A stretch of DNA of 64,000 nucleotides from Ottelia alismoides (GCA_037367405.1 JAZKJV010000609.1:124001-188000); one strand, 5' to 3'. Positions 45,830 to 58,931 are shown, numbered from the stretch's first letter. Numbers and translations: made by a program. Notes: generated from the sequence alone by a model not told the origin.

Positions 45830-48610
45830 GTCCCTTTTCGATTATTTTATTTCTTTATGTCTATCTTGTGTAATTTACCGATAGGTTACTCCTCTATATA
45901 GAGAGCATAGGATTTCAGAAATAATACAACTCTTTTATTTCTCTAACATGATATCAGAGTGGCGGTCCTAGACCAGAGCTCTTGGATCCAAAACCATAAC
46001 CCTACCTTCCGCCTCACCCTCACATGCCACCCCAGCCTCTGCATGCCGCCTCCACATACGTCGTGCCCCCCCACCTCCGCATGCCGTGTCGCCCATGCGT
46101 CCTACCGCATGTGCGCATCCCCCATCTCCACATGCGTCGTCGGACTGCGGGTCGTTTCCCGTGCACTGTCCTTTCGCATGCTTCCCCCTCCACGTGCTGC
46201 GCCTAAACGCGTCGGCATCATGTTCTCCGTTTGATTAATGGATTTGGGTGCATAAGCCTACATATGCATTCAAATACGTGTATGTTTGATTAATGGATTT
46301 GGGTGCATAAGCCTACATAAAGTTGATGTATCCGTTACGGGTGTATTCAGAGATCCAATCCCTATTGTCAAAATAGACAGGATAAATTATGAACTCTAGA
46401 CCATGCAGTTCGTGAGACTGATGAGTCAAGTGGTAGGAAACATATTCTTACCGATGAGGAGCCAATGGATAAGACTAAGACAAATGCCTCATGGGAGGAG
46501 GACAACGCTTATGCCAAAGTTTGGCACTTTGTTACATTGACGATTAAGATCGCCAATGATGAGCTACATCAGCCTACTACTAAGGCGATGTGGTATATCC
46601 TCGTAACAACATATTCTTAAGCGAAGAACGAGACGAAGATCCTCCAACTATATCATGACATATTCACTATCAAGCAAAACAGATGCCCTCTGCATTCACT
46701 ATATACATCCTTACGTGGGATGTTTGAGAAGCTCCACAACTTCATGCTTCTAATGACGACTCTGGAGCATCAAAAGACATATATGGATGCTACCATGGTT
46801 GGGGTATTCCCAGCAACCCTTAAATTTGAATATGATGCTTCTCGCTTCCATATTCTAGAGGATGCCACTATTCCTCCCATGGAGGAAGCGTTCCATAAAC
46901 TCAGCATGATTACTATTCCATCGAAAACCACTAACAAGAATTCTTCGACCATGGCAGCCTCTCGAGGAAGAGGAGGCTCTTCTACCTTTCGTGGATGCGA
47001 ATCCCATGGTAGAGGAGGTCGCATTTGTTAGCCCTGCACTTTTTGCATCGCCCATGTCATACTGAGGAGACATGCTATTCCAAGCATGGTTTCCTGACAT
47101 TAAGACCGCATAACGGAGTAGATTGAGTCTCATGTTGCTTCTACTTTAGATTAGAGGTTTGATCACCTCGTGGCCAGACTGAGGGAGATTATACCTCCTC
47201 CCACTTCACCATCTTTGGGAGGTCATTCAGTTGTGACAACTTTGGTTCTACTAGTACCTCTGCTACAACTAGTTCCTCGGGTACTTATGCTTTTACATCA
47301 TGTCATAGATCTGAGATTACAAAGTGGATTATGGGCTCTAGTGCGACATATCATTTATGTGGAGGCAGACAACAACTCACATCATATAGACAGGTTCCAC
47401 TAGGGAGAACAATTGTGATAGATGATGGGACTCATTCCCCAATCACAGGATAAGGGGAGATCACTTTGACGCTCTCGATGCATTTGCAGAATGTGCTCCA
47501 TTCTTCTGAATTCTCTATGAATTTGCTTTCCATTATTTAGATTACAAAAGATTTGCACTACCATGCTATTTTTTACCTATCGTCTCTTATTTTTCAGGAC
47601 ATTCTTATAGGCAAAGTGATTAAAGTGGCCATGAGCAGGGTAGCCTGTATCACATGGTTCAGACAACCTTTGCATGCGTATCTTGTCATTCATTTGGTCA
47701 CGTTTCTCCGATCACCTGGCATCTTCAGTTTGGTCATCTCCTTCTTCAGAAGTTGTGTCATATGCTGCCTCAGATTTCTGCTGGTTCTTACTTTTAGTGT
47801 GAGGCATGTCAGTTGGGAAAGCATCATCGGTCTCCTTTTCCTAATAGTCAAAGTCAGAGTAATAGCTCCCTTTTTGAGTTATTTCATGTTGACATTTGGG
47901 GTCCGAGTCGTGTTCCTGATCACCAAGGACACATGTTTTATCTTGTGGCAGTGGATAATTTTTCACGGTTGTCACGGGTGTTTCTTTTGAAAAATAAGTC
48001 TGAGGCAGAGGATGCGATCAAAACTTTTATTAATGACGTGCATAATGTTTTCTCTACCAGTGTGAAGTTTGTGCGAACTGATAATGTTTTGGAATTTTGT
48101 ACCCGTGCTCTATGCCATTTTCTTTCATCTCGGGGGATTATTCATCAAACATCTTGTGCTTCTCAGCAAAATGGTGTTGCTGAGAGAAAGCATCGCCATC
48201 TTCTTGATATTACTCGGACTCTTCTCATTCAGAGTCACACCACTTTTGTTTTGGGGTGATGCGGTTCTCACAACATGCTATTTGGTGAATTGCATACCAT
48301 CGTTTATTTTGAGTGAGAAAATTCCTTTCTTCATATCTTTCCATGAGAAGGAGTTATTCTCACTCACTCCTCGTGTGTTTGGCTCTGTTGCTTTTATTCA
48401 CGAGTTGATTCCTAGTCTTGACAAGCTCTCTCCTATAGCTCTCAAATGTGTGTTTGTTGGGTACTCCAGGCCTTAGAAGGGATATCGATGTTATGATCCT
48501 TCGCGCTGAAAATACTATATCAGTAAGGATGTCACATTTTTTGAGTATGTAATGTACTCTCCTACAGGCGATAGGATGTCATATCTAACTCCACTTTCTG
48601 TTTCAACTTT
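45830..48610 (+). mobile_element. Copia-A: Ty1-copia element, 3'-truncated and decayed
   Basis: The LTR end with a TATA-like CTCTATATAGAGAG (about 45892) stops at ...TCTAACA (45948), followed by the primer site TGATATCAGAGTGGCGGTCC. A Gag-like frame covers 46500-47031 (EDNAYAKVWHFVTL-like upstream, MFEKLHNFMLLM, Gly/Arg-rich end). A protease trace (WIMGSSATYHLCGG-like) lies near 47325. The integrase core at 47810-48259 is well preserved: CQLGKHHRSPFPN, FHVDIWGPSRV, VKFVRTDN, QNGVAERKHRHLLDITRTLL, with the D-D-E residues present. Stops and shifts separate the pieces. Reverse transcriptase, RNase H and 3' LTR are absent. The 5' LTR start was not found. Its LTR end and primer site resemble Copia-B. 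Confidence 0.88.
46230..46319 (+). repeat. 35-bp direct repeat in Copia-A leader
   Basis: TTTGATTAATGGATTTGGGT and the 15 bases after it (46230-46264) recur at 46285-46319, 20 bp apart. Confidence 0.9.
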
Positions 48611-48732
48611 TCTTCCACATTAAAATTGCCACGATTCCAACATTTCCTATAATGCAACTAATAAGAAGGCCTAACATTACAATCTTACATGGTTAAGTTT
48701 TCTTGTGGTGGTATTTCCAAAAATGACTCTCA

Positions 48733-48933
48733 GGACTCGTTTGGTTATTGGGTTATCCTTAGTTTACCCATGTATTCCTGGGTCATGCATGGGTTGGAAT
48801 TCCATCACAAATCAATATGACATTACTTCACATTCCTTATTCCAACCCTCTACCAATCCTCATAACCATCCAAACAACTACTATTCAAATGAGGTTACCC
48901 CAACCCACCTCAACCCTTGTACCAAACGAGCCC
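48733..48933. mobile_element. PIF/Harbinger-type MITE with TCA flanks
   Basis: The ends GGACTCGTTTGGTTATTGGG / GGGCTCGTTTGGTACAAGGG are flanked by TCA on both sides (48730-48732 and 48934-48936). It is 201 bp and non-coding. Confidence 0.82.
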
Positions 48934-49059
48934 TCATTGAATCAATGACCATGTAATTATTGGTTCGTTATACATAATGTCACCTTCCTAGTTAAGTCAA
49001 TTTCCCTTTTGATTTAATAATTATTTATTTTTATTCTTATTTTTTATTTAAATTCCTAT

Positions 49060-49830
49060 TATAACAAATTTATTCTTCCTTCTTTACCTTTATTATTCTT
49101 AACATCTATTCTTAAATAAAATTTAAAAAATGATTACGATTTTAGATAGCAAAAATATATTTCTAACATCAATGTATTTTTAACCAATAATAATATTGAT
49201 AGTAAAAACAAATTAGTATCTAACGATGACAAATCACCAATAGCTTTTTAGCGAAATCGACATTTGGTATTTAACAAAGGGATCCTAACCAATTTTTCAA
49301 TTTGTAATATTATTAAATATGCAAAAAAGGCCACACTTTATATTATTTGTTTTTCAAAGAAAAAAATTGTGAATTTATATAACAAAAATACAATCCTAAC
49401 ATTAACATTTTCTATAATGCATTCTTAAATAACACTAAGATTGATTTTTTTAAACAAATTATTCTTTTAAAAATAACCATTCATCAATAATATCTAGTAT
49501 GAAATTGGCATATGACATTTAACAATGAGATTGTCTAACAAGTTTTAATTTTTTCAAGAACAAGAATTGGGGATTTAGATAACAAAAAAGTTATCTTAAC
49601 ATGAACATTTTTTACAGTGTGTTTTTATCATATTAATTTACTAAGAATAGACTAATTGTTTACAATACGCAATATTTTCACCATTGTGCTTTTTTTCACG
49701 AATCTAAATTAATTGTTCATACCTTCTACTATTTATTTTCACGCAAACCTAATTGGGATTTAAATACCAAATCATGTCACCATAACATTAGCATCTTTAC
49801 GTTCAAATATTTTTTTTAAAAAAAACATTC
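49060..49830. repeat. Loose direct repeats, AT-rich
   Basis: Three diverged stretches share words such as GACATTTAACAA, GGGATTTAGATAACAAAA and TAACATTAACATTTTCTA (around 49260-49430, 49500-49620 and 49740-49800). Origin unknown. Confidence 0.4.
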
Positions 49831-49954
49831 AACTATAATCAAGTTACAAGAAGCATTTAAATACTTACCTTGATTCTACGGCGAAAAATAATATAAGAAG
49901 GGTTCTGTGATGAAGAATATGGCAACACTTCTTTGTAAACCGAATGACAAACTT

Positions 49955-50363
49955 AGTGTCATCCCTGACATTTCGTGAGCCCTGTGCAAAAGAAAAAAAT
50001 AGGCCCTTATAAAAAAATTTGATGTACAACGTGCCCTTATATAATTCCATTATATTTTGGACTTTAGCATTGAGTTGTTCATTGGAAATTCGATTCTATA
50101 ATGGCTCATTTTTTGATGATTTGTTTCATTGAAAAATTGATTCCATAAAGGATCATTTTTTAATGAGTTGTTTCAATGAAAAATTAGATTCCACAAGGGT
50201 TCGTTTTTTGGTGAGTCAAAATTTGATTCTATAAGGGCTAATTAGGACGTATACAATTTTTTTTTCTAAATTAAAGGCTGAATACATATAAAAAAGGGCT
50301 CCACAAGTTGATGGGTCATGTGCCGTTGCACTCGGAAACTACCCTCAAGGGCGACCCTGAGCA
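49955..50363. mobile_element. hAT-like element with TAGTGTCATCCCTGACATTT end
   Basis: The left end is related to 32281-32480. The right end ACCCTCAAGGGCGACCCTG gives the inverted CAGGGTCGCCC. Both are degenerate forms of a common hAT terminus. Internal ATTGATTCCATAAAGG-type words recur three or four times. No target duplication. Confidence 0.5.
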
Positions 50364-51312
50364 AACATTTATTCCAAGTGAATGGAAAGAAGAGAGATGT
50401 TGTAAGAGAGGAAGGAAGGAAAGAATAATCAGATACTGAGCTGGCGATACAAGAAGGCGTGTTGGGCGACATTGAAGCACCACCTCAATGGTTACGAGCG
50501 TTAACATCCATTTAAATGATCGATGAGTCAGGAGCGAGAAACCGCCTTCTCAAACGCCGGCCATGCCCCGAGACTTGGCGTAGCCAAATCTCCCATCTTG
50601 AAGGAGGGGAGGGAGCCTGATGCCATCTTCTCCATGAGTAAGAAGAGAAGAATAAAAATCCCTAAGAGGTATCGAAGATGATATGAAACACTAGAAGGCC
50701 GTGAAAGAGAAGAATAAGAAAATAAATCACATCATTTTCTATGCCAAGAGGTGGCATGTTTACTCCATAATAAAAAGGAGCTGAGATTGAAAAAGACAGC
50801 AAGAGAGCAATGGCCGAGAGATAAAAAGCTTACTGAAAAAAGAAGAGAGAAAAATGTCCACTAAAAAAATGAGATGGACCATTTATAAAAAATGAGAAAA
50901 AAGAAGAAGCATGATGGTTGGAAAAAGGTTGAAAAAGTGGGAGAGAGAAATTTGATGAAGTTTGTATCTTCCTGTGGATATGGAAGATACGGGGAGTGTT
51001 AGATAACACCTCAATATTTTGTATGAGGCGTACATATCAGATCTTTTTTGAAAAGATCCCCAACTACATGGTTGGCTTCATATTTATATGGACCATGTAT
51101 GTAAAAGACACTGATAGAACCTCGATAGGGAGAGTTCCATAAGGACCAAAGTACGTTTTTTAAAGCCAGTACAAGAGAGGCTCAATTCTCAACTCTCGTC
51201 TGACAGATTTATCAAAAAAATTTCCACTTTAAAAACATTATTCAAATCTTCATGTATAAGGGAAGCACTTACAGAGGTCCCTATTGGAGTGTCTCCTTTT
51301 AGTCATCCCATC
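50364..51312. other. Purine-rich intergenic sequence, no gene recognised
   Basis: There are many GAAGAGAAGAATAAG-type runs (50640-50930) and no conserved domain. Confidence 0.35.
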
Positions 51313-51794
51313 TAGGGATGCAAACGGTTACGAATGTATCCGTATCCGTCACTGTATCTATTTTATACAGATTTTGACATTCCTATTTTATATCCAATTT
51401 AAAATAGATACAGATATAAATATTGTTTTGATATCTGGAAACATCTGTATCAGTATATCTATTTTCGTATATAAATACAGTGATAGATTTATTTTAAACC
51501 CTGTATAACATAATTCTAAACATTCTTTTACCATATTTGTATAAATTTTTTGATACAAACACATTTAGTAAATTTATATAATGTAATTTCTATCCAATTC
51601 GTATATATCTAAATCAATTCTACAGACTATTTCTAACATTACTCATATGCGATCAGTATCCGTTTTACATCTGTATCCGTTTTTTAAGGATATGGTAAGA
51701 TAATTTTAATATCTATCAATATTCGTATCCGCATCCATATTAAAAACGTAAAAGGATATGATAATACCTCTGTATCCGTCTGTTTGCATCCCTA
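51313..51794. mobile_element. hAT-like element with TAGGGATGCAAACGG inverted ends
   Basis: The ends TAGGGATGCAAACGGTTACG and the reverse complement of CGTCTGTTTGCATCCCTA match over 15 bases. The interior is full of ATCCGTATCCG / GATACAGATAT-like words near both ends. It is 482 bp. The flanks ATCCCATC and AGAGCATT do not match, so the target duplication is lost or the ends are recombinant. Confidence 0.72.
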
Positions 51795-52911
51795 AGAGCA
51801 TTGTAGTATAAATTAATACACCGTCTGTTGGATTTTTTTTCTTCTTCTTACAGATTGTATTCCATCAGATCCCAATTAGCAAGCCATTGCAATTCAATAG
51901 GATGGATTATTCATCAAAAAAGTTACCTAAAGTCGACCTACGATGACATCAAGCAAGGGGAAGTCGAAAGAATGCAAGGATTCACCTACACTGCTTGCTA
52001 GGTCATCTGCAATCCATCAATCTTGTGAGCCAGACCTTCCCTTAGCAGCTGAGACAATGAGGCCTTGGATATTTACCTTCTCCAAAACACATACAATAAC
52101 TTCGACAAAAACGAGAGTATGTCTTGTGGATATTAGCATTTGTGCCATCATATGTTGTACATGTTACTTTCCCCACGGTTACTAGCACCGAGGCATCGAG
52201 ATATATACCTTCTGACCTGCTCGTCGCACCACTCCTTTCATCAACTGTCAAAAATATAAGGTGACCAAATGCGCAAAACTAGCTAATGACTAGCTGCGGA
52301 ACATCCTCCCCGATCGATGCTGGTGCATAATGCTCGACATGGAAAAGTAGGCCAAAGCACCGGCAGCAAGAAACCAGACTACTTGGTTGAAAATTTCAAG
52401 ACGACGATCTTGCTGATCAAAAATCTCTTCTTTGACCACGCCATTCTTTTCCGCCTAAAAGCTTCCTTGCCCACAGCACTCCAACATAATGGTAACCCGC
52501 ACGGCCTCTCATAACTAAAAGCTTCAATGAGAAAAAGATGCATACTTTCTTTGCTGGGAACATACCTTGGTCTTAACAGATGCTCAACAACCAAATCCAT
52601 ACCATAAACATTTGCATACGCAAAAATTGCCTATGGGCCAATGATCTGTTTAAATTAACAACAAAAACAGAAGATATCAACTGATGTTTTGTTTTCCAGA
52701 TGTAACATGTTCATTTAAAATACAAAACAATACAGAATTCCCAGAGGCCACAATATCTGGTATTTGTACAGTCCTCTGCTAAGGTTAGAAACTTACACTA
52801 TATATGTATCAGTATAAAATTCCACCTTGCTTCTGCCACTATGTCCTCAAAGTCAAGCCAGCTGATTGATTTGCGGCTTACAAACAAGCATGAATCTCTT
52901 CGAGTCGAAGG
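51795..52911. other. Unassigned stretch downstream of the unknown gene
   Basis: Composition is less AT-rich than the surroundings. Moderate frames exist on both strands (for example - strand about 52379-52600), but I recognise no domain. It could hold a 3' UTR of the neighbouring - strand gene near 52700-52911. Confidence 0.35.
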
Positions 52912-53931
52912 CTAATCGACTTTTAAGGGTATGTCATTGCGAGAGGGATCAGTGCCAGTTTCCTGACGGTCTCCACCGGGTATAGCCTGAACCTCAGTTT
53001 TAGATCTCCCATTATCTAATTCAGATGGAATGAAAGCTTTCTTATCTTCGTCCACCTGTTGTGCTGTATTTGGCTTCTGTACAGCAAGGAGCCGGTTCAC
53101 ATCTTCATATATGGCTTCAATTGAACCAAGATTCTTTTTTAGCCTTGATGCAGCAGCATTATCGCCAAGGAATGCCTGAATCGAGTCATCTGCGCTATTT
53201 TCCACCACTTCGCACATCTGAAGCAAAAATGTTAAAACGATAGTCCACCAAATACTAATCAACCTAAGTCTGAGGCTACGTAAAGTTGATAAGCTTACCT
53301 GATTGTAGACGTGCGCTAAGTGCATCTGATCCGTACTCGCATCATCAACAGTTATATTCCCCGCAACTGCACAAAGCATATTGACGAGTCTGTATTTAGT
53401 ACTATCTAGAAAGGATACAATTGCCGTAGTTGAAGTGAGGTTCTCACAATATGTTAGAGAGATAAGTGCATATATAAATTATTGTTTCTAAAAATTCCTT
53501 GTAAAGCCCTTTCTCCAAGTGAGATAATTGATTAAGCACACCCTTTCTCAATCACAGTATAAATGTGGGCCGCATGAATTCATTTTGCCTTTCAATCACA
53601 CCAATCCCGAGACACTGCCAGACTTGTATCCAAATAAACAAAACCAAGGTATATAGACAATCTAATAGACAATCTAAAGACTATCTAAAGAACCACATTG
53701 TCCGAGCTCTTGTAATTTGACATGCGATCAAAAATGAAAATGGGAAACAAGAAAGCAATCAAACTTAATGAAGCAGAAGCAAAGACGAGATTTCTAACCA
53801 ATTGGATCCAGCGTAGGCAACTCGTTTGTTCCAGAAACCTCAACCAGGGAGGGGTTAGAGCTAGGTAAATCAGATGATGGCCTACTAACAAAATCGCCAG
53901 TATCCGACCCATAGGATTTCATATTGAAATG
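52912..53931 (-). CDS. Small acidic plant protein, function unknown
   Basis: On the - strand, exons 53799-53931, 53299-53366 and 52912-53217 (TAG) join with GT-AG sites and matching phases. From the ATG at 53922 they give 165 aa, starting MKSYGSDTGDFVSRPSSDLP. Exon 3 begins immediately after an acceptor and may be preceded by further exons, so this start is only the first in-frame Met. The middle (HLAHVYNQMCEVVENSADDS, NLGSIEAIYEDVNRLLAVQK) looks helical and may form a coiled coil. The N-terminus is Ser/Pro-rich and the C-terminus Gly/Asp/Ser-rich and probably disordered. No membrane segment or catalytic motif is visible. The preserved splice sites and open frame argue for a real gene. I do not recognise the family. 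Confidence 0.6.
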
Positions 53932-55082
53932 CTGCAAGAAATGAATTGAGAAATAATGAACGGCTCACATAAAATATTATGCCACATTCATTTATTTGTG
54001 CGAAGAATTCAAAGAAAGATGCAGAAGCAAAACCCATATGCACGATAAATGTTTGTTTATATTTGTAAAAAATTCACCATGAAAGATGCAGAAAAGATGC
54101 CAAGGTGCACAGTTACACATCGGACAGAACATAAAATTGCAGTATCAGTGACCTTAGATATAACTTGGCTCTGATTTTTTCAAGTCAAAGAGCGAGAACA
54201 CCTATAAGGTGGACAGCCTAACTCATATTTCATAAAGCACAATTAAAGTACAAACAGATAACAAAGACCGGTTCTCAAAATGAGCTTTGCAAGCTTGATT
54301 GCATTCTCCTTACCAAATTTCGTACCAACCCAATTAGCCACAGTAAGGTAACGGCAGGTTTCTGCCATCCACCGAGCCCCTCCAGTTGCCACCGATAGAG
54401 TTCCAGAAGACTTCTTTATCATCAAAGTTCACGCCTATCGGTCTTAGTCTCCCAAACACACATAGACTCCACAAAAGTAAAGAACATTTGGTTGGTATCT
54501 TCCGAAGCCTTACGACAGCATGGAGAGACCCCTCACCACCTTCTAGTTTGACGCATTTATCACAGCATTTGACCTCTAGTTTGAGTGTGCCTACTCTAGT
54601 TTGATCGTATTATTTGCTAATACTAAGCCAAGATCTGAAAGCTGTTGGATGGTTTTAACGCAGCATTGTAGCTGGCAAGAGGTAAGCCATTGGTATCAAA
54701 AAGTTGCCGCACAAACAACGATGTCGAATCATTTTCATACACTCAGCAAATAAAGTGACGTAATAACTAAGTATATAAATTTACACCAGAACAAAAATGC
54801 AATTAAAATATACCACTGATCCTCTTGAGACAAAATAACATTAAAACATGCGATACATCTCTACAATGTACATACATATGCATACAAAAACCACCATGGC
54901 ATTTCCCATTTTAGTTTGCGTTGTCTAATTCATAACTTTCAAAGAACTCAAAATTCGGGTTACACAACGGGTCTATGATCTAACAATGTTATATTTATAA
55001 AGAGTTTCCATTCAACACTGCTCTGAGTAGGTATCCCTGCACCAATTACCTTTTATTTTGACTGTTATCTTCTATCCATAGA
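53932..55082. other. Possible upstream exons or promoter of the unknown gene
   Basis: A - strand frame at 54243-54425 (VATGGARWMAETCRYLTVAN) has protein-like composition but no donor/acceptor link that I can defend. Otherwise nothing. Confidence 0.3.
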
Positions 55083-55821
55083 CAAGGCTTTAAATTTCAG
55101 CAAAATTCGGCCGATTTTTCCGAAATTTCAATTTCCTCATGTCAGCAAAATCGAAATACTACATTATTTCTTTTTCTAGGATTTTGGCGAAATTTCATCG
55201 AAATAAAACGTCGTTTCATAAAAAGGTAAAAATAAGAGAATTTACCCTTTACTTTAATCGAAAATTGCATATATCAATGAAATTTTAAACATTTTTCCAC
55301 CAATGCATTGACTTCTTAGAGGGCGTTCTATTGTTTGAAGTTCATCTAGTTCCTTCCGAAATTTCAGGTATAAATCGAAACAAAATCAGTTAAAAACAAT
55401 CTTCAAGAGTTAAGATGAAGTTTTTAATTGAATAGCTTTATATGTTCGTTCTTTACTAGATATACATTTATATTTATTTATTTAATTTAGTAGTTAATGC
55501 ATGTGTACCCCTTCTTGTTAAAAAGGTAACTATCATGGCCATTTCTTCCAGTCCAAAATTTACTTCTGACTCTAGGACGCATGTTGCAATTGCATATCGA
55601 CATGTGGTGATTATGAAGATACTACAATTTCAAACCTTATATTTACACCTCTATTTTACAACAAGTGTGTATTCTATTCAAATTATTGATTTAAGAACAC
55701 AACAAAACCTTATATTTTGGGATATAATCGAGTTTAGAGTCTTTCCAATAATTTCAACAATTTTTTTCGAAATTTCCTTTTTCGGACTTTGGCGAAACGA
55801 AAACGAAAATTTAAGGCCTTG
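55083..55821. mobile_element. TIR element with CAAGGC.TTAAATTT ends
   Basis: The ends CAAGGCTTTAAATTTCAGCA / CAAGGCCTTAAATTTTCGTT carry inverted GGCGAAA, TTCCGAAATTT-type words near both ends. Flanks share ATAGA (55078-55082 and 55822-55826), five rather than eight bases, so hAT membership is likely but not proven. It is 739 bp and non-coding. Confidence 0.68.
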
Positions 55822-56564
55822 ATAGAGAGAAAATGAAGTCATAAAGCGACATGTCTATTAGTTTCTCCATCCCAAAACTAAGCACTAAAATTTCGTTTTG
55901 GAAGCAATTCACATCTCTTAATTCTAGACCGATCGACCAACTAACTGAGCAATATCAGACTTCACCTTCACCTTTGGCAAGACCAGAATCCTTGGCCCAA
56001 CAGAGAAGAAGCTTAAAGTAGACATCACCGCCACCTCCAGGTGGTTCCAGGCAACGTCTCTGGGACTTCTTCCACCCGATGATCTCCATGTCTGCACGCA
56101 CAACTCCACTCCACGGGTCTCCAGGCGATGCACAATGGCACACGCCACCACCTCTAGCATCACAACTTCTCGATGACGGCACTGATGTCCAAAGAAGCCC
56201 GAAGGAGGCCCAAAGGTGGGCTGGATACTAGAAAAAAAATAAAGTGGCGCAGGGGGGGGAGATGAGAAGGGCCTAAAATAAGGATTGATATGTATTGGGC
56301 CTTTAGGAGTTAGTCTTCTATTCTTGGGCCCAATGATTTCCAATTGTTAGGGGTCCATGCTGGGCCTACTTAGTTGTATTCAGGAAAGGGACCAGAAATC
56401 ATGAACCCATTAAACCGTCTGTTTTAAAAGAAAAAAAGGGCCCAAAAAAGGAGAAAGGAGAGCCCTATGAAGAAAAAAAGAATAGATATTTTGTAAAAAA
56501 AACATGGTTGTAAAAAAGAAGCCGTATGAGAAAAAAAGAGAATAACTGGAAAAAGAGAGACGAT
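55822..56564. other. Unassigned, purine-rich toward hAT-4
   Basis: A - strand frame of 139 codons at 55924-56343 has no recognisable domain, and its composition does not convince me. It is left as non-coding. Confidence 0.35.
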
Positions 56565-57871
56565 CAGGGTATAAAAAACCGGACGAGTCTGACGAGACCG
56601 GGAACCGACCCCGAACAGATCAGTTCGGCTGGTACTTTAAAAAAATTATTTAAAAAATGAACTCTGGTTCGACCACTGGTCCAGTCTGGTTCAATCGGAC
56701 CAGTTCGGCTCGGGTCAAACCGATTCGATGATTTGAAATAATTTCACATAAAAGTTTAAAAAATTACATTCTAAACCCATAGCCCTCTCGACCCCCCTTC
56801 CCTCTCAACCCGCAATCCTAATCCCGTATCCCTCTCGACCCCCCTTCCCTCTCAACCCCCCAAATCCTAATCCAATAGCCCTCTCAACCCCCCTTCACCC
56901 ATGCCAAAATCTCAAAACTCTGATCACCTCGGAGCATCTTCGTCGCAATTTCACGCCCCCTCGTCCCACTTCGCCCCAGACCTCCCGGGATCATGCCTAT
57001 GTGCACCCACATTTCTGCCTCTTTTGGTATAGAATGGGAAGAGTCCTAACGACACTATCAAACTCGAGGAAGGTCAAGATGAGTCACGATCCTCTTCTCC
57101 GTTTGATTCGTTTCCATTTGCCCGTCATCATCAAGTATTACGTTTGATTCTTTTTTTAGTGTTGATCTGTCCATAGTTGCGAGTTTCTTTGACTTTTTTA
57201 TCCAAAATTTGTGTCAAAATCCTAAAGTTGCATTTTTCTTGATTTGAACAAGTCTATGTTGAATGGTTACAGTATCACGTTATCTCGATGTAAGGAGTGA
57301 TCGACGATCCACTATCTTCGCTTAACCATATATCAAGTACAAAAATCGTGGTTCACATGTTAAATAAGTATAACTACAGGAGATTCGGACAATAACATTT
57401 AAGTATGTCGATGATCTAACCAAATTTGTTATCACATATGTAGCTAGATTCTGAATCTAAGTCAACAACTTTTCTTCTCTTATGGAAGTTGAAATGAATA
57501 TATAATCGCATCTTTGTTCCCATATGGATTGCAAACCGATATTTGAAGTAAAAGTATTTCGTGGTACGGTAGTTTTTCATTTGTATGTTGAATGAAAACG
57601 TAGTCTTCTATTGCTTTTCTCAATCATTTGTAATATGCTACTTTCTTGAAAGATTATTTAATAGATATCATGTCCAGTCTTCTATCAAGAAAATCGGTTC
57701 GATTGGTCTTGCCAGTAAATTAAGACTGGTTCATTTTTTCCGAGTCGATAGGAATGATGACGTCATGCTGATGCCATCACCGGTTCGACCAATTTGAACC
57801 GATGGTCCGACCTAATAAGAACAAACTGAAGAGAAATTGGTTCAACATCCAGTACGAATTTTAAAATCTTG
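56565..57871. mobile_element. hAT-4: non-autonomous hAT, same family as hAT-3
   Basis: The ends CAGGGTATAAAAAACCGGAC / CAAGATTTTAAAATTCGTAC correspond to those of hAT-3. Flanks GAGACGAT (56557-56564) and GAGACAAC (57872-57879) agree at 6 of 8 bases. Both ends carry GACCGGTTCG-like words. Near 56780-56890 a C-rich unit of about 49 bp (CCCTCTCGACCCCCCTTCCC) is repeated about three times. Confidence 0.78.
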
Positions 57872-58931
57872 GAGACAACTACAAAAAAGGAATGATTTGT
57901 GAAAAAAGAAAAAATACATAAAAAAAGAAAGGAAAAAAAGATATGCATGTTTGTTTCCCCCAACTTAATCATCTATATTCATATAATATCAAGTATGTGA
58001 GAAAGGGGGAGTGAGACACTGTAATTTTTTCTTCTACTTGAGACGTTTCTACAGGATTTCTATCTGCGTCCATCATAGCCATGATCTTGTTTCTATAGGA
58101 GTGTCTAACCCTCCACTACTTCAAGATTTGCATAGGGGATGACCACTGCATCAGGTGTCTATCCCCGACATCAAAATGGACTTCTATATATGCTATCGTC
58201 TTAGGCTTCTACTACCCCTCCATGACAGATACACCAACACTTCATGCTACTACTATTATCGATTGTGTATTTACAAGGCATCGATTACTTCGTCGGATGT
58301 CTTTTCCTGCCTTCAACTCTGTGCTGGTCTTCTTCTACAATGACTCTAATCTAGACACAACCTGGTTGTCGCAATATCTCTTCGACATGCGCTGGGCTTC
58401 TTCTACAACGACTCTAATCTAGACACAACCTGGTTGTCGCAATAACTCTTCGACATGCGTGATCTGATCGTTGCAGACTCATCATCATGAGGTCTTCTAC
58501 CATCAATGACTACTTCTAGTTGGTGTCTATCTAGATCTTTCTCAGATATATCATGTTAAAATGTGTTGTTTATTTTCTTTTGTTGCAAGATGCGCCTTTT
58601 CTAGCTCCAGCTTGAGGGGGAGTGTTGGGTATGTAATAGAGGAGTAATTTCTCCAAGATCCAATTACCCTCACTCATCTTTATTCCCATATCATTTATAA
58701 TTGGAACTCTGGTCTGTCTGTGGGGTACTATAAGAAGCCTCACACCCCATGTCTCATTAAGAGATTGCAATAGACGATCCGATCCTAGGGGCCCTCTCCA
58801 GTTGTTTCATCCCTCTTCACGGAATAGGTTTCACTAAAATCATGTGTGTTCCATGTTTTCACATTTTTGTATTTTATTCGTTCTTGTTTTGATTACGCTT
58901 CCGCATTTATTTATTTTTAATATATTTATTA
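57872..58931 (+). mobile_element. Second LTR-1 family copy, 3' part only
   Basis: The body from about 57930 matches 5275-5345. The purine tract CTTGAGGGGGAG (58611-58622) precedes an LTR beginning TGTTGGGTATGTAATAGAGG at 58623 that follows the LTR-1 LTR (AAGATCCAATTACC.TCACTC, CTATAAGAAGCC) to about 58918. There it meets Copia-B. The 5' half and 5' LTR are missing. This LTR lacks the extra block seen at 5768-5974. Confidence 0.8.
58321..58456 (+). repeat. 68-bp tandem duplication in the LTR-1 copy
   Basis: The unit GACTCTAATCTAGACACAAC ... TCTTCGACATGCG at 58321-58388 recurs at 58389-58456 with a few changes. Confidence 0.9.

Noticed and set aside
54243..54425. Extra exon of the unknown - strand gene
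   Set aside because: Protein-like composition, but no splice sites of matching phase toward 53931 could be defended.
55924..56343. 139-codon - strand frame
   Set aside because: No recognised domain, no promoter or splice context, and lies between transposons.
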